Positions 46,546-55,073 of a stretch of 57,504 nucleotides of DNA are shown here, piece by piece. This stretch comes from Myxococcales bacterium (GTDB lineage: Bacteria > Myxococcota_A > UBA9042 > JABWCM01): contig JABWCM010000022.1 in the NCBI GenBank assembly GCA_013360285.1, positions 1-57,504 of the forward strand, read 5' to 3'. The position numbers and the translations under genes are program-made. Positions within the stretch are counted from its first letter, which is position 1. The number at the start of each line of letters is the position of its first letter. Under the pieces are notes generated by a model. That model did not search any database. It saw only the letters and a program-made list of their open reading frames with translations, and had not been told where the DNA came from.

Positions 46546-46986
46546 TTAACAACCGAAACGGTATGGATACAAAGTGATAGCCAACTTCACCGCCGAATTA
46601 CCGGCCGAATCGTCGTCCAGACACGCTTGGTAAGCGTAATCCCCCGGCACAATTTCTTGATATGGATATGCCAAATGAACCGCTTGGGACTCCCCCGGCC
46701 GCAAAACAAATCGGTCCAGCAACAACGATTCACGCGGAGTCGTCAGAACAACAGAAATTGATTTGAAATCGCGCAGTTGTCGCGACAACCGAAGGTTCAC
46801 AGTCTGTTCAAATGCCGCGTAACGCACCGCCCAGGTAATCGGTGAACGGCGAGGGCCACTCTCAAGGGTTCGAACCACAATCGGCACCGATACGCTACCC
46901 AAGACGATGGCAGTCACGCGACCAATAAACCTCCGCCGCGACAATTTTGGGTCATTGTTACACTGCGACTCGGGAATCAACACCAT
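46546..46986 (-). CDS. Tat-exported hypothetical protein
   Basis: A 146-aa protein with a clear twin-arginine signal, SRRRFIG followed by VTAIVLGSVSVPIV, suggesting export of a folded protein. The mature part is beta-strand-rich with two Cys (QACLDDD and the final GC). Function unknown. Follows the GT-C-like membrane protein with a ~150-base gap and precedes the VWA-like gene by 30 bases on the same strand. Confidence 0.65.
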   Translation of the reverse strand: MVLIPESQCNNDPKLSRRRFIGRVTAIVLGSVSVPIVVRTLESGPRRSPITWAVRYAAFEQTVNLRLSRQLRDFKSISVVLTTPRESLLLDRFVLRPGESQAVHLAYPYQEIVPGDYAYQACLDDDSAGNSAVKLAITLYPYRFGC

Positions 46987-47143
46987 GATAAACCTGGCTT
47001 TACTTCATGTCGTAACGCGATACGCGCCGGCGCGTCTGGGTGATTCACCATGCCAGCCTTTTTTTGCGCATGCAACGTTATGACAGAAATCCGGACTAAG
47101 GAAAATCGGACGCGCGGCGCCAAACGAAAGATTCCAGCCCCTG

Positions 47144-48667
47144 CTACCGTTGCGGTGTGTTTACCGGCGGATTGTGACCACGCCCGACCAGTACAGCGTA
47201 CGCCTTGGTACGAGCGATGCGTTCGGTAATCTTTTCGTCTCGGACTGCCCACACTTCGGCAATAGGGTCGCCATAAAGCCGAACCCATCGCGCCGGCTTA
47301 GGGCGATCTATTGCAAATGCGGGCGGCCGGACCACAACCAAATCGACCCCAAACCGTTCATACGCCCTGTCCATCATTTGTTCCCGTGTCGACGGTTTGT
47401 CTTGCTTCAGCAATTCCGCAACTTCACTGCCGAACGCGATGCGCCCGTCGGTGAGCGTGGTGCTGGGGGGGTGTAATCGATACAGCAGGTATCCACCCCA
47501 AGACGAATTGGTATGAATTTTCCCGTCGATTTTGGCCCCGGAAAGATAATCCACAGCGCGCTCAGGAAAATGGCCGGGCTGAAGATCGGTGGCAACCCTT
47601 GAGAGTCCGGAAAATCGGGGCAAAACATAAGTGAATGAATCGAAAATCAAAAGACCCACTGCGACGACGAACATGAGATGTAACGCTCGCCTTGGTAGCG
47701 GAACTAAAACAAGAAAAAGAATAAGCGGAACAATAGAATACCACGCAAACCTAGCTAGAAGAACGGAGAAAATTCCCATTCCAAGAGAAACCAGGACGAA
47801 TGCCCATCTTCCCGACAACAGTGATCGTTGCCGAATAAGCGCAAGCGCGGCACAAAACAGAATAACGCCAACTATCAGCGGAACTAACTTACCATGAAAT
47901 ACCGTTATCTGACTTGGATAATGCCAGAGTGGCCAGTGTTCAGGTACCAGTGTGGACTGAAGATTTGATTCCGTATGGACAAAAAATGACGACCGGATCC
48001 CGGCCAGAAATCCAGGCACCGAACACGAAGTCGCCAGGGAACCCAAAAAGAGAACGTAACCGGTTATTCGAGTCGGGGATGCAACGGCAACGGCCCCCAG
48101 TAGCGCCAGACCCCACAAAGACGCCGGCCCATGCACAAATGCCCACAGGCCTTGCAACGGCCACACCCACCATGTGGTACGAAGGGTAGCTTCGTCAGAG
48201 CGCCGGACTACGGCATGAAGCATGATGATTAGGAAGAGGAAGTGGAACACATGCGGCCGAACTCGGATACGATCCTCGTAGAGAATCAGCGCGATAGCAA
48301 GAACGATACCACAGGCGATAGCAGAAAGACCTAGACGGCGAGCCAGATGCCAGAGAAACCCGAAACCTGTTCCGATGGCGATCGCGTGGACCAAACGAAT
48401 CAGAAACAATCCGCCAACCGAGTCCAGCCAAGCTACCAGTATTTCGTAACCGCCCTGAAACGTAACCCACGGGCGTGTGGGATCGGCCGCAGATAGAAAA
48501 TCTGTCGTGGGGAAGCCATTTGCCAAAATAAAGCGACCTACAGCTATATGCCAGCCAAGATCGATGTCCCAAATAGGTCGAATTGACCAAAACGAGACCA
48601 GAGCGCCCCAAAATACGCTCAATAAAATAGTGAGACGGGTTTCCGAACTCAATTTCCCCCCGGACAT
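47144..48667 (-). CDS. Polytopic membrane protein, GT-C glycosyltransferase-like
   Basis: A 507-aa protein with about ten to twelve transmembrane helices and a soluble C-terminal domain. The first luminal loop DIDLGWHIAVGRFILANGFPTTD is the diagnostic pattern of a widespread family of uncharacterised polyprenol-type glycosyltransferase-like membrane proteins. The C-terminal part (VDLVVVRPPAFAID) is hydrophilic. Its 5' end overlaps the preceding SGNH gene by 19 bases on the same strand. Sugar donor and acceptor cannot be read from sequence. Confidence 0.72.
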   Translation of the reverse strand: MSGGKLSSETRLTILLSVFWGALVSFWSIRPIWDIDLGWHIAVGRFILANGFPTTDFLSAADPTRPWVTFQGGYEILVAWLDSVGGLFLIRLVHAIAIGTGFGFLWHLARRLGLSAIACGIVLAIALILYEDRIRVRPHVFHFLFLIIMLHAVVRRSDEATLRTTWWVWPLQGLWAFVHGPASLWGLALLGAVAVASPTRITGYVLFLGSLATSCSVPGFLAGIRSSFFVHTESNLQSTLVPEHWPLWHYPSQITVFHGKLVPLIVGVILFCAALALIRQRSLLSGRWAFVLVSLGMGIFSVLLARFAWYSIVPLILFLVLVPLPRRALHLMFVVAVGLLIFDSFTYVLPRFSGLSRVATDLQPGHFPERAVDYLSGAKIDGKIHTNSSWGGYLLYRLHPPSTTLTDGRIAFGSEVAELLKQDKPSTREQMMDRAYERFGVDLVVVRPPAFAIDRPKPARWVRLYGDPIAEVWAVRDEKITERIARTKAYAVLVGRGHNPPVNTPQR

Positions 48668-49602
48668 GTGAGCCCTAGTCCTAACCCGGATTTCTCACAC
48701 GCTTGCGGGCGACAGTGCCGAAACGCCGACAGATTCGGGGATGGTGAACCGTTTTTTCCCGAAAGAAGGGCAGTGCCATAGCGAGGACAAAAAAGGTCTC
48801 CTGTACCCGAAGATGCGCGCAGATCGGCAGTCGTAGCAGCATCCAGCTCGTGAAAATTCCGGGTTAACCGCCCAACAATACGTTCCGAAACCACACGTCC
48901 ACCCTCCTCAGTTAGGTGAATGCCGTCCCGACGACGAGCAGGAACCCAACGTCCGTGTGAAGTAGGAACACGGGAAAGATACGCACCGGTTTCGTCCGAC
49001 GACAAACTGAAAACATCGAGCCAGCGGACATCCTTCAAATTTCGCAGCACATCCCGTTGAACGTCCATGATCCGTCTCATCTTTTCCCTTGCTTTTGGGG
49101 GACGACGGTTGGTTGGGGACAGAAACCATACTTGACGTCCCGAACCTCGAAGAAGCTGCGCAAGTTGCACAATCCGTGCGCCGTATTCAGCACGCCATTG
49201 TTTTTCTCTATCCCACGGGATCCACCTTCCGGCGCTTAGATAAGGTGCTAGTCGCTGTCCATCGTTGCCGCCAAACATAATGATAACGATGTCCGGCCGG
49301 TATTTGTGAACAAGCTCAGGACCGGCCTGGGTCCAGTCAAAAAAATCGGGGCGGGCCATACCGCTTGTTGGTTTGCCAAATCGTATAACCTCGTACCCAT
49401 GCAGTCGGATCGCATGTTCAACCTGTTTCCCCAACGTGCCGAAAATATTTGAATCACCGAGAAGCAATACCCGACGTAACGGGGAGACGGTACTGCCAGT
49501 GATGTTTCCGTAAGCTTGGCAAACCATCCCAAACCGAAACAAAACACACAAAAACATCACAAAAATGGACAACTTCAATGCCACATCCACGTTCCCGCAC
49601 AA
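48649..49602 (-). CDS. SGNH/GDSL hydrolase (DUF459-like) with a repeat-derived tail
   Basis: A 317-aa predicted secreted esterase. N-terminal hydrophobic signal (LSIFVMFLCVLF), then the DUF459-type blocks: LLLGDSNIFG (catalytic Ser), GYEVIRFGKPTSGMARPDFFDW, IVIIMFGGNDG and DGIHLTEEGG (Asp/His). The start is uncertain (TTG 49602, or GTG 49590/49584). The last ~60 residues lie inside the inverted-repeat element 48682-48866 and have no domain character, so the gene seems to have acquired a new C-terminus by insertion. Overlaps the GT-C-like gene and may act on the same glycan, e.g. as a deacylase. Confidence 0.82.
   Translation of the reverse strand: MCGNVDVALKLSIFVMFLCVLFRFGMVCQAYGNITGSTVSPLRRVLLLGDSNIFGTLGKQVEHAIRLHGYEVIRFGKPTSGMARPDFFDWTQAGPELVHKYRPDIVIIMFGGNDGQRLAPYLSAGRWIPWDREKQWRAEYGARIVQLAQLLRGSGRQVWFLSPTNRRPPKAREKMRRIMDVQRDVLRNLKDVRWLDVFSLSSDETGAYLSRVPTSHGRWVPARRRDGIHLTEEGGRVVSERIVGRLTRNFHELDAATTADLRASSGTGDLFCPRYGTALLSGKNGSPSPNLSAFRHCRPQACEKSGLGLGLTCPGGN
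48682..48866. mobile_element. Second inverted-repeat family, copy inside the SGNH hydrolase 3' end
   Basis: Ends TAACCCGGATTTCTCACACG (left) and the complement of CTCGTGAAAATTCCGGGTTA (right) are imperfect inverted repeats of about 22 bases. Interior aligns with 37151-37467 minus its nested element. It encodes the C-terminal residues of the SGNH hydrolase on the minus strand. Confidence 0.72.
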
Positions 49603-49789
49603 GGTGTTCTAAAAGATGCTGACCACACCACAGAAATGCAAGACGAATTATCTTATCCGGCTTCTTGCCCGGATTTCGTCGGTTTGGCGAAGCTCTAGAG
49701 CAAACCGTCCTGTTGAGTAACAATCCGCAACCGCACCGGACCGCGAAACACTGCTTGCAACTGGCGTCACATTGTTGCAACGTGGGATT

Positions 49790-50179
49790 ATGCTGGAGCG
49801 ACCCAAAGCAACAGAAGGAAACATAAGTTCAGCGCTGGCCCGCCTCATTGAGGCCAGCCATAACTTAATCATGGACCGAATTGACCTGCTCCGTGTGGAT
49901 ACTCAGGAGAGGGTTGAACAATTCGTTCAGATCATCGCCGTCTTTGTTGTAGCGGCATTGGTTGTTGTAGCGGGTTGGTTCGGCCTGTTGACATCTTTGG
50001 TGCTATTGCTGGACGACGTTGTGCCACGTTGGGCAACAATCGGCTTTTTCAGCATCGCACACCTCCTATTTGGCGCTTTTTTGGTCAAGAGGGGAGTCCA
50101 CTTGTCCCGTACGGCACCTCCTGCGACAAAAACAACGAACGTTCCCACAGAACACGAAGGGGCGCAAAGTGGACAATAG
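49790..50179 (+). CDS. Holin-X-type membrane protein
   Basis: A 129-aa protein of the actinobacterial holin-X/phage holin family DUF1469 type: amphipathic N-terminal helix (SSALARLIEASHNLIMDRIDLLRVDTQERV), two helices (VVAALVVVAGWFGLLT and TIGFFSIAHLLFGAFL) joined by a short loop. No lysis role is implied; such proteins sit in chromosomal envelope-stress operons. First gene of a five-gene operon of short membrane proteins. Confidence 0.75.
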   Translation: MLERPKATEGNISSALARLIEASHNLIMDRIDLLRVDTQERVEQFVQIIAVFVVAALVVVAGWFGLLTSLVLLLDDVVPRWATIGFFSIAHLLFGAFLVKRGVHLSRTAPPATKTTNVPTEHEGAQSGQ

Positions 50180-50390
50180 AACTCCAAAGCGGACACGCGA
50201 TGAGATCATGCAGTCTATGGCACAAAACTCCAGCGAAATCAGGTCCGCATTTGGTGAATTAAAAGAATCAGCTATGGAACAAATGAATATTCGGCGGCGG
50301 ATTGTAGAAAATCCCTGGCCATGGCTGATCGGCGGACTTTTATTTGGCTGTTGGCTGGGATCACGCACCGGCCATCAAACCCATCGGTGA
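50169..50390 (+). CDS. Short membrane-anchored protein
   Basis: A 73-aa protein beginning at GTG 50169 (AAGGGG six bases upstream), overlapping the end of the previous gene by 11 bases. Polar N-terminus (RTPKRTRDEIMQSMAQNSSEI), one C-terminal helix (WPWLIGGLLFGCWLGS). Pattern like ElaB/YqjD-type ribosome-tethering proteins but without sequence signature. Function unknown. Confidence 0.6.
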   Translation: MDNRTPKRTRDEIMQSMAQNSSEIRSAFGELKESAMEQMNIRRRIVENPWPWLIGGLLFGCWLGSRTGHQTHR

Positions 50391-50392
50391 AA

Positions 50393-50593
50393 ATGATGAC
50401 TACAGAAACGTTTCATCAGGAAGAAGTTGAAGAAATAGACGAGTTGGAAACGCCACGTTTGTCTGAACTTCAACAGCGCCTTCAGGAAATGGATCAACGC
50501 ACACGAGAGTTTGTGGTGGAGCACCCATTTATGGCGGTCGGAATCGCCGTCGGCGTGGGGTACATGATCGGTCGAATCGTATCACGGTGGTAG
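50393..50593 (+). CDS. Short membrane-anchored protein
   Basis: A 66-aa protein. ATG 50393 is two bases after the previous stop. Acidic coiled N-terminus (EEVEEIDELETPRLSELQQRLQEMDQRTREF) and one glycine-rich helix (AVGIAVGVGYMIGRIV), similar in layout to DUF883/ElaB proteins. Third gene of the operon. Confidence 0.62.
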   Translation: MMTTETFHQEEVEEIDELETPRLSELQQRLQEMDQRTREFVVEHPFMAVGIAVGVGYMIGRIVSRW

Positions 50594-50601
50594 GAGACAG
50601 C

Positions 50602-50934
50602 ATGGGCGAAACGTATGACACGGCAGCGGATTTGCGCGAACGCGCACGTCAGCTTCACGCGGAAGCAGATGCTCTGCGCGGCTCGGCGCAAAACATCATT
50701 GTCACGGTGCGGGATACCCTGCGCACCAACCTTGCTACCCGTCCTTATGTTACTTTGGCTGCCGTCGCCGGAGTTGGTTATTTGCTGGGTGGCGGGCTTA
50801 CTCCGCGACTGGCGCGGTCCCTCGTTGTAACGGGCATGCGTATGGCTGCAGGCACCATCGCCAACGAAATGCTTGCAGCCGCAACCCGTCCCACACCACC
50901 ACTAACAACGAGCCCTTCTGACGACGATTTGTAG
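50602..50934 (+). CDS. Short membrane-anchored protein
   Basis: A 110-aa protein; AGGAG five bases before ATG 50602. Helical N-terminus (ADLRERARQLHAEADALRGSAQNI), then a glycine-rich membrane segment (VTLAAVAGVGYLLGGGL) and a second hydrophobic segment. The tail is Thr/Pro-rich and acidic. Fourth gene of the operon; DUF883-like by layout only. Confidence 0.62.
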   Translation: MGETYDTAADLRERARQLHAEADALRGSAQNIIVTVRDTLRTNLATRPYVTLAAVAGVGYLLGGGLTPRLARSLVVTGMRMAAGTIANEMLAAATRPTPPLTTSPSDDDL

Positions 50935-50957
50935 CGCAATGCGCAAGGAGAACAAAC

Positions 50958-51230
50958 ATGAACTTGAAAGATCTTGGAAAAGACGACATTTTGGCCGCGT
51001 TCGGACTCGAAACACGAAAACAAGTCTATGACTACATGCTGCCTGCCCTAGGCATTTTTGGCGCGGGTTTGCTTGTAGGCGCGAGCTTGGGCCTACTATT
51101 GGCACCCAAACCAGGAAAAGAACTTCGTGCTGACATAAAAAGCAAAGTATTACGAAAAAAACAGCAGGATACAGCCGGAAGTCTCGAAGAACTGGAAACG
51201 GGGATGCCGCCTGCGTTGCGGAAAAGTTAA
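50958..51230 (+). CDS. YtxH-type membrane protein
   Basis: A 90-aa protein with one helix (ALGIFGAGLLVGASLGLLLAPKPGKELR), where the L-L-A-P-K.GKELR ending is the YtxH domain hallmark. AAGGAG precedes ATG 50958. Last gene of the operon; its stop TAA shares bases with the stop of the convergent ATP-grasp gene (TTAA at 51227-51230), so the two transcripts meet head on. YtxH proteins are often general-stress proteins. Confidence 0.8.
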   Translation: MNLKDLGKDDILAAFGLETRKQVYDYMLPALGIFGAGLLVGASLGLLLAPKPGKELRADIKSKVLRKKQQDTAGSLEELETGMPPALRKS

Positions 51231-52444
51231 CGCGCAAAGATCCGCAGGTCACTGACCGCAAGATCCACCAATTTCTTGCAGGTGGCATAGTCAGGATGGC
51301 GCACAAACAACCAACCATCAGAAATCAAGGTATTTCGCCAGTCCCTACGCGGGGAGCCGATAGGTAGTAAGTTTAGTCCCACGAGCCACGGCCCACACTG
51401 GCGGCGGATTTCGTCCAACCCCTCGATCGCACAAATTCTGCCCTGACCTATTGCCCGCTTGAAGACGGCGCCGCAATGGTAACGTCGTTTGTAATCTGCG
51501 TTGAAGGTCTGCCAACAAACCGAACGTGCCCATTCCCGGTACACGTCGAAATCATTGGCAAAGTTCATCTGATCCACAAGTTTACCACCCGGCGCACGCC
51601 CACCGATTTCCCCGAAAACGGCCTCCCCATTGGGCTTAAGATACCATTCCATATGGGTAAAGCCGGTTTGAACCCCCATGGCGACAAGCACATTTTTTCC
51701 AAGCGTCACCCCCGGTTCCAATTGGGGGATGTGCGGATCCCGCAACACGATCTGCGCTGGGCTAATCCACTCCTTACTGCGAGCTTCAATGGGCTTCGGG
51801 ATATATTGCGCAACGCTGTCAAACGCCGGCACGCCATTTATGCACACAGTGTCATAGGTAAATTCCTCGCCGTCGATATATTCTTCGACACTCACTTCGG
51901 GAACATGTTTGACCAGATCAAGAACCGCTTGTAAGCCTTTAGGGTCCTCCACTCGATACGTATCCTTGGAACCAGCGCCGGCAATTGGCTTTATGATGAG
52001 GGGATAACCAATACGCTCCGCGGCTTCCCACACCATAGAGGCCGTCGAGGCCCGGGCAAAATGAGGAACACGCAACCCGGCAGCCACCAAACGTTCCTTC
52101 ATGATCGCTTTATCCCGAAAAGCAACGGCATCGACATACCTCATTCCCGGCAAATCCAACTGTTCGCGTAATTTCGCTGCCAGTTCAATGCAGGGTTCCC
52201 ACAAACACTCAACACGATCGAGCCCAAGATGGCGTACGGCAGGCGCGATGTCCGCAACAGCCCGGTCTTCAGCGAAGAGGCTCGCTGTTTGTATGTACCC
52301 ACTAAGATAACGGCGAACATGGGAGGGAATTTGCTGAAGCGGCACATCACCGACACCATATACGCGCGCGCCGACTTCAGACAAACCACGGGTAAACTCT
52401 TGCATCTCCTCTGGATAATGGGGCGAAATGAAAAGCACCTTCAT
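51227..52444 (-). CDS. ATP-grasp ligase, paralogue 2
   Basis: A 405-aa ATP-grasp protein, the closest relative in the window of the ligase at 32636-33853. Visible blocks: KVLFISPHYPEEMQEFTRGL, YPLIIKPIAGAGSKDT (nucleotide-binding Lys and Gly loop), PEVSVEEYIDGEEFTYDT, THMEWY with AVFGEIGGRAPGG (metal-binding Glu), and the C-terminal SDGWLFVRHPDY. GGGAG before ATG 52444. Transcribed after paralogue 3 (82-base gap), divergently from the S51/esterase/RimK genes. Expected to form an amide bond between a carboxylate and an amine through an acyl-phosphate; substrates unknown. Confidence 0.9.
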   Translation of the reverse strand: MKVLFISPHYPEEMQEFTRGLSEVGARVYGVGDVPLQQIPSHVRRYLSGYIQTASLFAEDRAVADIAPAVRHLGLDRVECLWEPCIELAAKLREQLDLPGMRYVDAVAFRDKAIMKERLVAAGLRVPHFARASTASMVWEAAERIGYPLIIKPIAGAGSKDTYRVEDPKGLQAVLDLVKHVPEVSVEEYIDGEEFTYDTVCINGVPAFDSVAQYIPKPIEARSKEWISPAQIVLRDPHIPQLEPGVTLGKNVLVAMGVQTGFTHMEWYLKPNGEAVFGEIGGRAPGGKLVDQMNFANDFDVYREWARSVCWQTFNADYKRRYHCGAVFKRAIGQGRICAIEGLDEIRRQCGPWLVGLNLLPIGSPRRDWRNTLISDGWLFVRHPDYATCKKLVDLAVSDLRIFAR

Positions 52445-52526
52445 GGCGACACTCCCAGGTACAAACTAAGATAAGTAAAGAACAAGAGCGCTTCCGATTA
52501 ACTGGTCCAGGATTCGACCACGACGA

Positions 52527-53747
52527 CTAACCGGCTCTAACGCGCATATGGGTACCGACCCAGTCCAGCATCTCTCGCAGAACGTCGTAATCGGGATGAC
52601 GAAGTCGAACCCACGCATTGGCCATATATCCTGCTTCGACCGGCTGCGTTGGCGTTCCTGGGGAGGGGAGATGTGCATCAATGATGTAGGGTCCAAAACG
52701 ACGTTGCAGCTCATCAAACCCCTCGATACCACGAATACGACCGTCGCGATCCGGCCTCAACGCGATAATTCCAGCAGAAAATCGACGTGATGGACGATTC
52801 TGTACCTCTCCATGAGCTATGGCATAAGCCCACTCCTGGTAAAGATCCAGATCGTTCGCAGCACAGTAGAGATCCCATTGCCCCACTCCGGGAGGTCTTG
52901 CACCAATTTCGGAAAATTTAAGTCCCTTTGGTCCGAAAAACCACTCCATGTGCGTTGCGGCAGTATCTATATCCAACGCACGAATGACTCGTTCTCCAAA
53001 CCGACGAAGCTCCTGGTAAGAACCGGCATCAATCCGATTGGTCACGACGATTTGGGGCGAAATCCAGCGTGTACGCATCGCTTCGAGCACATTAGGGTAG
53101 TAATGGGAAACAAAATCGTGCGCAATGTTGCCACGAACCGTCAGCGTGTCATAAAACCCTTCATGACCCTCAATGAATTCTTCTACCGCTACGCTGTTGC
53201 CGTCGCCAACCCCCAAATCCCGAAGGGCAGCGGCCAAAGTCGCGTCGTTGTCTACACGCCACGTCCCCGAGGCTCCCGCAGCCGCACGTGGTTTAAGAAT
53301 GACCGGGTAACCGACTGCTTGAATAAACTGAACAACCTCGTCGACACTTGAAGCGGCAGTGGACATCGCCGAAGAAATACCTTTGGCGCGCAGAAATTCT
53401 TTCATCAGAGGTTTGTCTCGGCACAGCAACGCCGACTGCACGGAAAGCCCGGGAATCTTGGCTTCTGCTCGCACATGTGCCACGGGCAAAATATGCGCTT
53501 CAATGGTCGCTTCCAATCTGTCAACCCATTCCCGCGCTTGTACGCGGCGCACAGCGTTGAGCAAAGCGGCTTCATCGCACACGTTGGAAACCTGTTCATA
53601 ACCGTGTAACCAGCTTTTTAACTCGGAATCCAAATGGTGTACTGACGATTCACCAATTCCCGTCACCCGGGCGCCTACAGATTTTAGACCACGTACAAAC
53701 TGGCGTTGATACGCCGGAAAATGGGGAGCCACGAACAGAACATGCAT
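52527..53747 (-). CDS. ATP-grasp ligase, paralogue 3
   Basis: A 406-aa ATP-grasp protein collinear with paralogues 1 and 2 but more diverged: HVLFVAPHFPAYQRQFVRGL, YPVILKPRAAAGASGT, VAVEEFIEGHEGFYDT, THMEWFFGPKGLKFSEIGARPPG. The PIAGAG of the others is PRAAAGA here, and the metal-site strand reads KFSEIG, suggesting a different substrate or order. GGAG nine bases before ATG 53747. Promoter-proximal gene of the minus-strand half of the cluster. Confidence 0.9.
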   Translation of the reverse strand: MHVLFVAPHFPAYQRQFVRGLKSVGARVTGIGESSVHHLDSELKSWLHGYEQVSNVCDEAALLNAVRRVQAREWVDRLEATIEAHILPVAHVRAEAKIPGLSVQSALLCRDKPLMKEFLRAKGISSAMSTAASSVDEVVQFIQAVGYPVILKPRAAAGASGTWRVDNDATLAAALRDLGVGDGNSVAVEEFIEGHEGFYDTLTVRGNIAHDFVSHYYPNVLEAMRTRWISPQIVVTNRIDAGSYQELRRFGERVIRALDIDTAATHMEWFFGPKGLKFSEIGARPPGVGQWDLYCAANDLDLYQEWAYAIAHGEVQNRPSRRFSAGIIALRPDRDGRIRGIEGFDELQRRFGPYIIDAHLPSPGTPTQPVEAGYMANAWVRLRHPDYDVLREMLDWVGTHMRVRAG

Positions 53748-54137
53748 CGATTTGTCTCCAAACTACTCAAATCCATGAGAACAAAATGACGTGATGTTGG
53801 GATCATAGACCACCGAAACAACGCAGCTTCGTCCCGGCGACAGCGACAGCCGTCAGTGGAATCTGTCCTTTTGTATCACAATGAGACCAGCAAACACACG
53901 CAAGAGTGTCGCTTGGAATAAACGTCAAATCAATTTGGGAAGCAACAACAGGTTGTCGCCGACCCACGTGTAGTGCACCATTGACGTTTGTGTCGACCTC
54001 AAACTTGGCACTGGTATGGTCCCCGATGAAAACGAGTCACATAAGATGCTTCGCTACAACGTAAAACGCCAGGACATGAACCGAGTTGGAACACGTACGG
54101 CCAATTCAAACTTGCGGCTTGAGAAAGAGGAACAGCA
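53748..54137. promoter_or_regulatory. Divergent intergenic region of the ATP-grasp cluster
   Basis: A 390-base region between divergent starts, presumably holding promoters for both arms of the cluster. I see no gene. Candidate -35 boxes (TTGACG near 53983, TTGGCAC near 54005) lack convincing partners at the right spacing, so no promoter is called. Confidence 0.5.
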
Positions 54138-55073
54138 ATGGCGGTAGGCATTCTTCTCGGTCCACAACGCCTTGCGCCTACTGTTGGAGATGAACTGGAA
54201 AACCTCGGTGTGAGTGGCCCAGTTGCGACAATCACGGCCGGTTGGCAAGAACGTGAAGCGGAAGATCAGGAACTGGAGCAGGCTCTCAAAGTAAAGACGC
54301 ACAATTTAAATCTATACGCTCGATGTGAGGAGGTTTTCCGAGAAGACCGGTCTCTTTTTCGCGAACACCGCCAAAAACAGGATCGCCTTCGCCACCTCCA
54401 GGATCTATATCGTGTACGCCTGGAGTACACGTTGGGGGCGGCGCGTAAACTACAAGAGGTGCGCCTGCCTACTGATCTCGTAAATTTACATTTCGACTCC
54501 GCTATTTTAGCGATTCGAGCCCTCGACGAGGAGCACATTAGGCTGACAACCGAGGTGCGCAACGAGTTCGAAGACCGAGTCCAACCGTGGACACGACCTC
54601 ATCTTGCAAAGCAAATACGTGAAGTCTTGGACATTCTGAACAATTGCAACGCCATAGCGATATCCGGAGGCAATGTGGTCACGCTGCTAAACCGACTGCG
54701 ATTGTTTCATATCGCCGCCGAACTTCGCCAGAAACCAATTCTTGCCTGGTCAGCAGGCTCCATGGCGTTGTCGGATCGGATCGTGTTGTTTCACGACCAT
54801 CCGCCTCAAGGCCCTGGAAATGCAGAAGTTCTCGATCGCGGACTCGGCTTTTTTCACAACGTCGTGCTCCTGCCTCACGCAAAACGGCGACTCAATTTGG
54901 ACGATAAACGGCGAGTACTGCTGTTTTCCCGCCGCTTTGCGCCAGCCGCGTGTGTTGCCATGAACGAAAGATGTCGAATTGCGTTTGATGGTCGTCGCGC
55001 AACCGCTGGGGCTGACACCCTTCAGTTGCAGCAGGACGGAACGCTTGGACCTTTGGAGCCTTCATGTCTCTGA
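54138..55073 (+). CDS. S51-type peptidase / glutamine amidotransferase-like protein
   Basis: A 311-aa protein. The N-terminal block GPQRLAPTVGDELENLGVSG and ITAGWQEREAED is typical of peptidase S51-like (cyanophycinase/PepE relatives, type 1 glutamine amidotransferase fold). A ~100-residue helical, charged insertion follows. The catalytic region has ISGGNVVTLLNRL (about 172-184), LAWSAGSMALS (nucleophile Ser, ~203-213) and a His in LLPHAKRRL (~244). S51 enzymes cut isopeptide or dipeptide bonds; here it may trim an ATP-grasp product. GAGGAAC precedes ATG 54138; it overlaps the esterase gene by 10 bases. Confidence 0.8.
   Translation: MAVGILLGPQRLAPTVGDELENLGVSGPVATITAGWQEREAEDQELEQALKVKTHNLNLYARCEEVFREDRSLFREHRQKQDRLRHLQDLYRVRLEYTLGAARKLQEVRLPTDLVNLHFDSAILAIRALDEEHIRLTTEVRNEFEDRVQPWTRPHLAKQIREVLDILNNCNAIAISGGNVVTLLNRLRLFHIAAELRQKPILAWSAGSMALSDRIVLFHDHPPQGPGNAEVLDRGLGFFHNVVLLPHAKRRLNLDDKRRVLLFSRRFAPAACVAMNERCRIAFDGRRATAGADTLQLQQDGTLGPLEPSCL

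Noticed and set aside
46977..47288. 103-codon minus-strand frame
   Set aside because: Out-of-frame overlap with the end of the GT-C-like gene; basic, low-complexity, no signal.
53980..54020. Sigma-54 promoter (TTGGCAC...)
   Set aside because: The GC half-site is not followed by TTGC at the correct spacing.
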